6,815 nucleotides of DNA from an uncultured Coriobacteriales bacterium (lineage in GTDB: Bacteria > Actinomycetota > Coriobacteriia > Coriobacteriales > UMGS124), in contig CAKUKJ010000127.1 in the NCBI GenBank assembly GCA_934662525.1, positions 1-6,815 on the forward strand, written 5' to 3'. A program made the translations under genes and the position numbers. Shown here piece by piece: positions 1-5,703 of this stretch; the first letter of the stretch is position 1; each line of letters begins with the position of its first letter. The notes under the pieces are model-generated. The model was not told the DNA's origin. It was given only the letters and a program-made list of their open reading frames with translations, and did no database searches.

Positions 1-874
1 GGTTGGGCGGGGTGCCGATGGGCGTGAGGACGCCGCCGATCGACGCCGCATAGGCCGTCATGAGCATGAGGCCCGTGGCGTACTTGTACGTCTTCATGTC
101 CACCTCGCGGCCGGCGCGGGCGAACATCTGACGGATGGCGTCGAGCAGGCCCACCGAGAGCGGCACCATCATGGCAGCCGTGGCGGTGTTCGACACCCAG
201 CCTGAGCACAGGGCTGTGGCGGCGCCGATGGCAAGGAAGATGCGCGTGGGACTCGAGCCCACCCATTTGCGCGAGAGCAGCCAGTAGGCGAAGCGCTTGT
301 CAAGGCCGTGCAGCATCATTGCCTTGGCCAGCACGAAGCCGCCCAGGAACAGGTAGATCATGGGGTTGGAGAACGGCGCGAACGCCTCGCTTGCCGTGCA
401 CAGCCCCGTGAGCACCGCAAGCACCGGCACAAGCAGCGAGGTGACGGGAATGGGCACAGGCTCGCAGATCCACCACGTGCACACCAGGCACATCATGGCG
501 AGCAGGCCGTGCGCGCTCGCGGAGAGGTCGGCGATGGGGGTCATCCACACGAGGATGGCGAGCAGGGGTCCCACAATCAGGCCGACGAGGCCGCGCGGGC
601 TCTCCGAGAAGGGGAGCCTCCAGCGCTTGCGGCGGGGTTCGGGCGTGTGGACGGCGTGCGTCTCGAGCACGTTGGCCTCGTTGCCGTCGTCGACAAACGA
701 CTGTGCAAGCTCCTCGGCCTCCGCCTCTGCCTCGCGCTCTACCTCGAGCTCCTCGGCCAGGGCTTCGGAGACGCCCTCGGGCGTCGCGGCGGCATCGCGG
801 GGCGCATCGGCCCCGTTTTGCCCGCCCGTCGCACCTGCGGGCCGGGCTTCCTTTGATTCTTGCTGTTCAGACAC
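1..874 (-). CDS. DASS/SLC13-family anion:sodium symporter, N-terminal 291 residues (runs off the left edge)
   Basis: Translating the minus strand from a GTG at 874 gives an open frame to the window edge. This start is forced: an in-frame TAG lies at 878-880, and AAAGG (881-885) sits 6 bases upstream. Residues 1-90 are hydrophilic and very acidic (Glu/Ala-rich at 39-57), ending in a basic patch (PRRKRWR, 80-86). Hydrophobic segments follow at about 95-112, 122-137, 142-160, 171-188, 211-225 and 232-248. Two hallmarks of the divalent anion:Na+ symporter (DASS) family are visible: an SNT motif (residues 228-230, in GWVSNTATAAMMVPL), which in VcINDY-type proteins helps bind sodium and substrate, and the segment IGGVLTPIGTPPN (279-291). 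Such proteins import di- or tricarboxylates, or sometimes sulfate, through the cytoplasmic membrane. The substrate cannot be told from this half. The acidic N-terminal extension is unusual for the family. The second SNT repeat lies outside the window. Confidence 0.88.
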   Translation of the reverse strand, partial: MSEQQESKEARPAGATGGQNGADAPRDAAATPEGVSEALAEELEVEREAEAEAEELAQSFVDDGNEANVLETHAVHTPEPRRKRWRLPFSESPRGLVGLIVGPLLAILVWMTPIADLSASAHGLLAMMCLVCTWWICEPVPIPVTSLLVPVLAVLTGLCTASEAFAPFSNPMIYLFLGGFVLAKAMMLHGLDKRFAYWLLSRKWVGSSPTRIFLAIGAATALCSGWVSNTATAAMMVPLSVGLLDAIRQMFARAGREVDMKTYKYATGLMLMTAYAASIGGVLTPIGTPPN

Positions 875-930
875 GGTCTACCTTTCCTTCCGCCCGGTCG
901 CGCGTTGCGAGAGAAAAACCAGGCTGCGGT

Positions 931-959
931 ATTCTAGACCCCCGCAACCCTTCTGTAAC
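931..959 (-). promoter_or_regulatory. Sigma70-type promoter of the DASS symporter gene
   Basis: On the minus strand GTTACA (954-959, 4 of 6 matches to TTGACA) is followed after exactly 17 bases by TAGAAT (931-936, 5 of 6 matches to TATAAT). Transcription would begin near 924, giving a leader of about 50 bases before the GTG start with its AAAGG ribosome binding site. The fit in sequence, spacing and position is good, but it is read by eye. Confidence 0.5.
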
Positions 960-1013
960 CAGCGCGCAACAATCACGCGGAAAAAGGGCGGATGGGAACG
1001 GCGTGCGTCGGGG

Positions 1014-1035
1014 TTGCGTGGCGTATTCGACGCAA
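1014..1035. repeat. Inverted repeat, operator-like, upstream of the endonuclease gene
   Basis: Perfect 6-base arms TTGCGT (1014-1019) and ACGCAA (1030-1035) are separated by 10 bases, so the half-sites are about one and a half helical turns apart, as in many dimer operators. The repeat ends 58 bases before the endonuclease start and just before a TTGACG (1042-1047) that could be a -35 box. The same GTTGCG/CGCAAC hexamer recurs at 904-909, 943-948, 965-970 and 1013-1018 in both orientations across this divergent region. No regulator gene (C protein) is present in the window, so any binder is unknown. A chance origin in GC-rich DNA is possible. Confidence 0.35.
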
Positions 1036-1093
1036 AGCCGTTTGACGTGTAGACTTTAGCCACATGCCCATCTTGTCTCGGGGAGGTCTCAAC

Positions 1094-2431
1094 ATGTCCA
1101 ATCCAAGTCTGCCCTACGACCCCACCGACAAGGATTCCATTGTCATATATGCGAAGCATCTTGTGGGCAAAACGCTCAGGCAAACGGCTGACATTGAATG
1201 CATTGAGTCTCCGCATGTGCGTCGTGGCTCATACGGCAATGCGATTGAGGAGCATTATTTCGGCTACAAACCCAACAGTGACTCAAATCCCGACTTCGCC
1301 GAGGCGGGACTTGAGCTCAAAGTGACGCCCATGAAGCGAGCTTCTAAAGGTGGGCTTGTCGCCAAAGAGCGTCTTGTTATATCCATGATCGACTATGACG
1401 AAGTGGTCAATGAGAGTTTCGAGTGCAGCCATTTTCTTAAAAAAGCATCCGATGTCCTCCTGGTTACCTATTTGTGGGAAGAGGAAAAAGACCCTCTCGA
1501 CTATACGATTCAACTTGTCGAAGAATGGAAGATACCCGAACGGGATTTGCCGCAAATCAAGCAGGACTGGGAGACTATTGTCAACAAAGTGAGGAGCGGC
1601 CGCGCCGAGGATATTTCAGGCTCAGACACCATGTATCTTGAGGCGTGCACGAAGGCGGCGAATTCGTCGGTTCGCAGACATCAACCATTCTCTGATGTTC
1701 CTGCCAAACCTCGTGCCTGGGCCTTCAAGGCTTCTTACATGACCGTGGTTGAAAATGGCTTTATCGAGCTGGCGGAGTCTATTGCTCGCGATACGAACGA
1801 GCGTGACTTGGCGCTTCTTGATCTGGTGCGTTCGCGTTTCTCCAAATTCTTCGGCTTGTCCGAGGCCGAACTGGCCGAATTGTTCAACCTGTCCAAGTCA
1901 AAAGATCTCTGTGCGCGCATAACCAAGGGCATCCTTGGGGTTAGCGAAGATGCCAGGATTGAGGAATTCGAAAAAGCCGGCATCAAGCCAAAGACCCTGA
2001 GACTTCGTCAAAGCGGCCGCCCGAAAGAAGCGCTTTCGTTTCCGACATTTGACTATTTTGAGCTTGAGCTGCAAAACTTTGAGGATTCCGAGTTTTATGA
2101 ACAGCTTCAGCAGAAGTATCTCTTTGTGCTGTTTTGCGAAGATGCTGATAGGGTCTACCGTTTGTGCGACGTGTGCTTTTGGCAGATGCCCGAGTCCGAT
2201 TTCCCCGAAGCAAAGCGGTGCTACGAGCAGATGCGTCACAATGTCCGTGTTGGCCATGCGGAACTATCGGTAAAGTCGAGCGAAAACCGTTGCTGCCATG
2301 TGCGACCACATGCCCGCGACTCGTCTGATGTCGTACCTCAGCCGCATGGGGATCCTGTAGTTAAGAAATGCTTTTGGCTCAACCAGGCCTATCTCCAGGG
2401 CGAGATAGCCAAAGCGTTGGAGTCAAAGTGA
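1094..2431 (+). CDS. Sau3AI/MutH-family type II restriction endonuclease, predicted GATC specificity
   Basis: This 445-residue protein resembles Sau3AI (489 residues) along its whole length. The N-terminal MutH-like nuclease domain carries GNAIEEHYFG (48-57) and the catalytic series Asp67 ... Glu74-x-Lys76 within NPDFAEAGLELKVTP, matching the Asp/Glu/Lys triad of Sau3AI and MutH, which uses Mg2+. A conserved middle block follows (CTKAANSS, 185-192; QPFSD, 197-201). The C-terminal half ends with CHVRPH (401-406) and KKCFWLNQAYL (424-434), typical of the Sau3AI C-terminal domain, which acts as an allosteric effector (type IIE behaviour). Sau3AI cuts before GATC and is blocked by C5-methylcytosine in the site. 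The neighbouring C5 methyltransferase supports the same role here. The ATG at 1094 is preferred over the ATG at 1064 because GGGGAGG (1080-1086) lies 7 bases before it and would fall inside the longer reading. A hand count of two 60-base stretches gives 40% and 47% GC, well below the flanks, suggesting transfer. GATC specificity is inferred from the family. Confidence 0.92.
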   Translation: MSNPSLPYDPTDKDSIVIYAKHLVGKTLRQTADIECIESPHVRRGSYGNAIEEHYFGYKPNSDSNPDFAEAGLELKVTPMKRASKGGLVAKERLVISMIDYDEVVNESFECSHFLKKASDVLLVTYLWEEEKDPLDYTIQLVEEWKIPERDLPQIKQDWETIVNKVRSGRAEDISGSDTMYLEACTKAANSSVRRHQPFSDVPAKPRAWAFKASYMTVVENGFIELAESIARDTNERDLALLDLVRSRFSKFFGLSEAELAELFNLSKSKDLCARITKGILGVSEDARIEEFEKAGIKPKTLRLRQSGRPKEALSFPTFDYFELELQNFEDSEFYEQLQQKYLFVLFCEDADRVYRLCDVCFWQMPESDFPEAKRCYEQMRHNVRVGHAELSVKSSENRCCHVRPHARDSSDVVPQPHGDPVVKKCFWLNQAYLQGEIAKALESK

Positions 2432-2447
2432 TGCGCGGACTGTCCAC

Positions 2448-2476
2448 TTGATCTTGTCCGGCCCATCCCTTATCAT
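2448..2476 (+). promoter_or_regulatory. Candidate methyltransferase promoter with a GATC site in its -35 box
   Basis: TTGATC (2448-2453, 4 of 6 matches to TTGACA) and TATCAT (2471-2476, 5 of 6 matches to TATAAT) are separated by exactly 17 bases. Transcription would begin near 2483, about 37 bases before the GTG start, with the ribosome binding site inside the leader. The -35 box contains GATC (2450-2453), the predicted target of the encoded methyltransferase and the only GATC found in the intergenic DNA of this window. Methylation could therefore change promoter strength. Separate expression of the methyltransferase would let it protect DNA before the endonuclease accumulates. The promoter is read by eye only. 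Confidence 0.45.
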
Positions 2477-2511
2477 TGCTGCTCGACAAACTCACGACAC
2501 AGACAGCGATT

Positions 2512-2522
2512 GGAGAAACGTG
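2512..2522 (+). promoter_or_regulatory. Ribosome binding site and GTG start of the methyltransferase
   Basis: GGAG (2512-2515) lies 4 bases before the GTG at 2520. This GTG gives a protein that reaches motif I after about eight residues, as is usual for C5 methyltransferases. The longer in-frame reading would start at a TTG (2448), which has no clear ribosome binding site and coincides with the candidate -35 box, so it is not preferred. Confidence 0.65.
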
Positions 2523-3800
2523 TCGTCAGACAAGACCATTAGGGTTGCCGAGCTCTTTGCGGGAGTCGGCGGCTTTCGTTTGGGGCTCGACGGGTTCAAC
2601 GACCCGGAGCATCCTGAGTTCGACATGCCGGCGGCGGGCCCGTTCCGAACGGTTTGGGCCAACCAATGGGAGCCACCGGGAACCGAGTCGAAGCAGTTTG
2701 CCGCAAGGTGCTACAAGTCGCACTTCGGCAACGACTCCGTCGTCAACGAGGACATCAACAAGGTGCTCGATGCTTTCGAGGCCGGCAGCATCGATATTCC
2801 CGATGTCGACATGGTTGTAGGCGGCTTCCCTTGCCAGGATTACTCGGTCGCCAAGCCCCTGTCTATGGCCGGTGGCATCGAGGGCAAGAAGGGCGTCCTC
2901 TGGTGGGACATCTATCGCATGCTGCGGCTCAAGAACAAGCCGCGGTTCGTGCTGCTTGAAAACGTCGACCGTCTGCTTAAGAGCCCTGCCAGCCAGCGTG
3001 GTCGCGACTTTGCCATCATTCTGTCTTGCCTGGCGAGCCTTGGGTATTCGGTTGAGTGGCGCGTGGTGAACAGCGGCGCTTATGGGTTCCCCCAGCGGCG
3101 CAAGCGCACCTACATTTTCGCCGAGCAGACAAGAGAGAAGTGGGATTTGAAGGCGCGTCTGACCGACGGCGTCATATCCAGCGCGTTCCCCATCGAGCGG
3201 CCTGTCACCGCAAACGACGTGCTTGTTCCGCAAGACCCCTATGTGGCCTCGCGCGATTTCAATAAGGGAAAGTCTGCCTCCCCCTTTGGCGATTGCGGCG
3301 TCATGCAGGACAACAAGGTCTTGACCTGCTCGGTTGTCGAGCGCTATGAGGGGCGTTTGGGCAAACTTGCCGACGTGCTTGTTCCTGAAGCCGAGGTTCC
3401 GCCCGAGTACTATGTGGATGAAGGCGCGCTTCCCAAGTGGGAGTATCTTAAAGGGTCGAAGAGCGAGGAGCGCGTCAACAAGGCCACCGGTTTCGCCTAC
3501 CACTACTCCGAGGGCGCCATGGCGTTTCCCGATTCCCTTGACAAGCCCTCGCGTACCATCCTGACCGGAGAGGGCGGCAAAGGGGCGTCTCGCTTCAAGC
3601 ATGTGATCGAGGTGGGTGGCAGGTATCGCCGCTTGGTCCCCGATGAGCTCGACCGCCTCCAGGGTTTTCCCAAAGGTTGGACCGCCGACGGCATGAGCGC
3701 CGCCCGCCGCGCCTTCTGCATGGGAAACGCCCTAGTGGTGGGGATTCCGCATGCAATCGGCAGGGAGATTGCGAGGCGGTTGGAGGAAGGGGAGGGGTAG
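2520..3800 (+). CDS. C5-cytosine DNA methyltransferase of the restriction-modification system (M.Sau3AI-like)
   Basis: This 426-residue protein has the C5-methyltransferase motifs in order. Motif I is ELFAGVGGFRLGL (11-23), which binds S-adenosylmethionine. Motif IV is GGFPCQDYS (101-109) with catalytic Cys105. Motif VI is ENV (147-149). Motif VIII is QRRKR (192-196). A variable target-recognition region spans about 205-340. Motif IX lies at about 342-385 (KPSRTILTGEGG, then RLVPDELDRLQGFP), and motif X is GNALVVGIPHAIG (402-414). No key residue is missing. It would transfer a methyl group to C5 of cytosine in the recognition site, protecting host DNA from the endonuclease encoded 88 bases upstream on the same strand. 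GATC with methylation of its C is predicted from the Sau3AI-like partner. The gene may be co-transcribed with the endonuclease and also use its own promoter. One sample line is 57% GC, higher than the endonuclease. A hairpin overlaps its stop codon. Confidence 0.95.
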   Translation: MSSDKTIRVAELFAGVGGFRLGLDGFNDPEHPEFDMPAAGPFRTVWANQWEPPGTESKQFAARCYKSHFGNDSVVNEDINKVLDAFEAGSIDIPDVDMVVGGFPCQDYSVAKPLSMAGGIEGKKGVLWWDIYRMLRLKNKPRFVLLENVDRLLKSPASQRGRDFAIILSCLASLGYSVEWRVVNSGAYGFPQRRKRTYIFAEQTREKWDLKARLTDGVISSAFPIERPVTANDVLVPQDPYVASRDFNKGKSASPFGDCGVMQDNKVLTCSVVERYEGRLGKLADVLVPEAEVPPEYYVDEGALPKWEYLKGSKSEERVNKATGFAYHYSEGAMAFPDSLDKPSRTILTGEGGKGASRFKHVIEVGGRYRRLVPDELDRLQGFPKGWTADGMSAARRAFCMGNALVVGIPHAIGREIARRLEEGEG

Positions 3801-3817
3801 AAGCCTCTCCCGCGTTT
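3790..3817 (+). terminator. Candidate terminator hairpin at the methyltransferase stop
   Basis: GGGAGGGG (3790-3797) can pair with CCTCTCCC (3804-3811) over 8 base pairs, one of them G-T, around a 6-base loop that contains the TAG stop (3798-3800). A short T-containing tail (GCGTTTCTA) follows, so this is a weak rho-independent terminator at best. An alternative 6-base-pair stem joins GAAGCC (3800-3805) and GGCTTC (3823-3828). On the other strand no T-run follows, so it would serve mainly the plus-strand gene. The convergent gene ends only 17 bases away. Confidence 0.4.
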
Positions 3818-5401
3818 CTAGCGGCTTCCTTGCTCTGTCTTTATCACCCAATTTTCAAGCGTTTGACTTTCTTCAGAGAAGTTGACGCCGACCTTATAAA
3901 GTTTGCGTCCATCGGTCTTGTAGGGGAGCAGATAGCCCTTGCTGTCAATTTGCGCAAGCGCTTCCTTGGCTGACTTGTTGTACTTGAACTCCATCACATA
4001 TATGGATCTTGGCATCTTGACGACTGCGTCCATGCGCCCGGTTGCAGTTCGTACCTCGGTATCAATCTGAGCGCCAAGCAAGGTGAATATCAGCCAGAAC
4101 GTCGTTTGAAATCCTCGTTCGCTGTGCGATCCCAGGTGATAGGGCATTCCTGCCATGAACGCCTTCGTCGCCTGAAGGGCATCTTCTATCTCGTCGAGAC
4201 GAAGACTGCGTGAGATCGTGCGCACCAGGCCTCCTACCTCGCCGAGCGCTTGCGGTGCGGCGTGTTTGATAAGTGCACGCGATAGACCGCGGGCGACTTC
4301 TGCGTTGGGGATGCCGAGCGTATAGGCACCCGTGAAGGGATCGCGCGATTTGATGGTGAGGTAGCCCGATTGGTAGAGCATGGGCAGCGGTGTCTGCATG
4401 TCCTCGGCAGGCGCATCGAATTCTTCTGCGTCAGCCTCTCGGTCTTCCAGGTCGCCAATCTCCCAACCGTTCTTTTGCAGCAGGTTCACGAGAACGGTGG
4501 GTGTGCCGCTGCCAAACCAGTAGGCGTCGAGCTGACCAGAATCCAAGGCACTGAACAGGCTAAACGGGTTGTAAATGTCAGGTGAGGGGCTGCAAAAGTG
4601 ATACCCGTCGTAATTTGCCTTGAGTCGAGCGAGGGCCTCGCCGCGATGTATGCCTAGCGTTACGGCCAAAGCGTCGACGTCAGAAGACATCCGTTCCGTC
4701 AGCTCTTCCTCGGTGATGCCGCAGATAGCGGCAAAGCGATGGTCGAGACTGATGTTCTTGAGATTGTTAAGCTCGCTGAAGATGGAGAGCTGGCTGAACT
4801 TGGTGATGCCTGTAAGAAACACGAAGCGCAGGTATTCGTCGCATGCTTTGATTGGGGAAAAGAATTCCCGCATGGTCAGGCGGAATATGTGGAGCTTCTC
4901 GGCATCATGTGCAACGTTGAGCAACGGGGCGTCATATTCGTCGATGAGGACGACGACGGTCGTACCGGTTTGCTCATAGGCGGCCCTGATGAGGGCTTGG
5001 AGTCGCGAACCAGGTGTCATCGCGTTGACGTTTCGCCCCCAAAGGGCCTCTTGTTCCGACAGCGCGTAATTGAGCAGCTTATCGAGCTGTGCTGGGTCTT
5101 CGGTTTTTACGGTGGAAAGGTCGATGCGAATGACCGGATGAGATTCCCAGTCGGCCTCAAGCTCCGAGATGGCGAGCCCGTTGAAAAGCTCGCGCCGTCC
5201 TTCAAAGTATGCCTGCATGGTGGAGAGCAAAAGCGACTTGCCGAAGCGGCGGGGGCGGCTGAGGAAATAGGTTGAACCAGAACCGTGCGCCAATTCATGC
5301 ACAAAGGCCGTCTTGTCGACGTAGAGGTAGCCGCCCTCGCGGATTTTTTCAAATGTCTGAATCCCGATGGGATATCTGCCTGAGGTAGCCGCCTCATCCA
5401 T
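3818..5401 (-). CDS. AAA-ATPase-like protein with C-terminal PD-(D/E)XK nuclease-family domain
   Basis: This 527-residue soluble protein matches the family that pairs an AAA-ATPase-like domain (Pfam AAA-ATPase_like) with a PD-(D/E)XK domain (PDDEXK_9). It opens with YPIGIQTFEKIREGGYLYVDKT (10-31), a family signature. A Walker A-like loop follows, RPRRFGKS (49-56), with Arg where the first Gly is usual, as is common in this family. Walker B is VVVLIDEYD (149-157) and a sensor-like segment is FVFLTGITKFS (193-203). The C-terminal nuclease fold shows GRMD (455-458), EFK (471-473) and a downstream Gln485, so the acidic and Lys residues of a PD-(D/E)XK site are present. The family is frequent in gut anaerobes, often in many copies; its biological role is not established, and roles in defence or mobile DNA are only suggested. 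The gene converges on the restriction-modification pair. AAAGG (5413-5417) lies a rather long 11 bases before the ATG. A sample line is 60% GC. Confidence 0.9.
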   Translation of the reverse strand: MDEAATSGRYPIGIQTFEKIREGGYLYVDKTAFVHELAHGSGSTYFLSRPRRFGKSLLLSTMQAYFEGRRELFNGLAISELEADWESHPVIRIDLSTVKTEDPAQLDKLLNYALSEQEALWGRNVNAMTPGSRLQALIRAAYEQTGTTVVVLIDEYDAPLLNVAHDAEKLHIFRLTMREFFSPIKACDEYLRFVFLTGITKFSQLSIFSELNNLKNISLDHRFAAICGITEEELTERMSSDVDALAVTLGIHRGEALARLKANYDGYHFCSPSPDIYNPFSLFSALDSGQLDAYWFGSGTPTVLVNLLQKNGWEIGDLEDREADAEEFDAPAEDMQTPLPMLYQSGYLTIKSRDPFTGAYTLGIPNAEVARGLSRALIKHAAPQALGEVGGLVRTISRSLRLDEIEDALQATKAFMAGMPYHLGSHSERGFQTTFWLIFTLLGAQIDTEVRTATGRMDAVVKMPRSIYVMEFKYNKSAKEALAQIDSKGYLLPYKTDGRKLYKVGVNFSEESQTLENWVIKTEQGSR

Positions 5402-5438
5402 GCCATTCGCCGCCTTTCATTTCGAGATGCTCATTAAG

Positions 5439-5447
5439 AGTCTAGCA
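5439..5447 (-). promoter_or_regulatory. Possible extended -10 element for the AAA-ATPase-like gene
   Basis: On the minus strand TGCTAGACT fits the extended -10 pattern TGnTAnnnT, and TAGACT matches TATAAT at 4 of 6 positions. Its leader would be about 30 bases. No convincing -35 box is seen upstream, so support is weak. Confidence 0.22.
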
Positions 5448-5484
5448 ATTTTGGCTGCAGAGTAGGTCGACCGACGGATGAAAG

Positions 5485-5508
5485 CTTGCAAAGGGCAATT
5501 GTTGCAAG
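5485..5508. repeat. Inverted repeat with 7-base arms, operator-like
   Basis: CTTGCAA (5485-5491) and TTGCAAG (5502-5508) are perfect inverted arms separated by 10 bases. The hexamer recurs at 5533-5538 (CTTGCA) and 5605-5610 (TGCAAG), giving four copies in alternating orientation within 126 bases between two divergent genes. This arrangement suits binding sites for a dimeric regulator, or a small hairpin in the AAA-ATPase-like leader. No regulator gene is present in the window. Confidence 0.45.
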
Positions 5509-5635
5509 AAGGTGGCTCGATGATGCGAGAGACTTGCAGCTGTGCATGGCATGCATTCTGCGCACGAACGCACTCAATAGTGTCTGAAGCTTCCTTCACG
5601 AACGTGCAAGAACGGTGATGCGGGCGTATGGGCGG

Positions 5636-5641
5636 TATAGT
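5636..5641 (+). promoter_or_regulatory. Possible -10 box of the GH25 muramidase gene
   Basis: TATAGT matches TATAAT at 5 of 6 positions and would start transcription near 5648, about 56 bases before the ATG. No good -35 box is found 16-18 bases upstream, so the call rests on the -10 box and position alone. Confidence 0.3.
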
Positions 5642-5668
5642 GGCACAGGAATGACCTCGATGCGCTTG

Positions 5669-5688
5669 GCTGGCCCGCCTGGGCCGGC
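5669..5688 (+). promoter_or_regulatory. GC-rich leader hairpin just before the GH25 ribosome binding site
   Basis: GCTGGCCC (5669-5676) pairs with GGGCCGGC (5681-5688) over 8 base pairs, one of them T-G, around the 4-base loop GCCT. It ends 4 bases before the AAAGGAA ribosome binding site (5692-5698). No T-run follows, so it is not a typical terminator. It could modulate translation or stabilise the leader. The structure is inferred from sequence alone. Confidence 0.4.
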
Positions 5689-5703
5689 GCGAAAGGAACG
5701 CTC

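Larger units (their letters stand above)
5402..5703. other. Intergenic region between the AAA-ATPase-like and GH25 genes
   Basis: These 302 bases separate two divergent genes and hold no convincing gene. A 60-codon minus-strand frame (5417-5599) starts with GTG but has no ribosome binding site and no recognisable family; it ends 15 bases before the AAA-ATPase-like start and is probably chance. The region does contain an inverted repeat (5485-5508), further CTTGCA/TGCAAG copies at 5533-5538 and 5605-5610, a short palindrome-like TGCAT-GGC-ATGCA near 5543-5555, candidate -10 elements for both genes, and a GC-rich hairpin (5669-5688). Confidence 0.6.

Noticed and set aside
308..1059. Plus-strand frames of 118-230 codons over the left end
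   Set aside because: They lie opposite the DASS symporter, whose motifs and membrane segments are clear, and their translations are Arg/Ala/Ser-rich without domains.
1042..1074. Possible endonuclease promoter using TTGACG (1042-1047) as -35
   Set aside because: The -35 box is a 5 of 6 match, but nothing resembling a -10 box lies 16-18 bases downstream; the TAGACT at 1050-1055 is only 2 bases away.
875..1093. Search for a controller (C protein) gene upstream of the endonuclease
   Set aside because: No frame in this 219-base region has a helix-turn-helix-like sequence with a ribosome binding site.
2431..2451. ATG overlapping the endonuclease stop (TGATG), suggesting translational coupling
   Set aside because: The frame stops after six codons and is not in frame with the methyltransferase, so it does not encode a useful protein; a tiny leader peptide cannot be shown.
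2526..3602. 358-codon minus-strand open frame opposite the methyltransferase
   Set aside because: The plus strand encodes all C5-methyltransferase motifs in order; the opposite frame shows no family signature.
5417..5599. 60-codon minus-strand frame ending 15 bases before the AAA-ATPase-like start, containing a CNNC motif
   Set aside because: It starts with GTG without a ribosome binding site and resembles no family I know. Its position would suit an operon partner, so it is a weak candidate rather than impossible.
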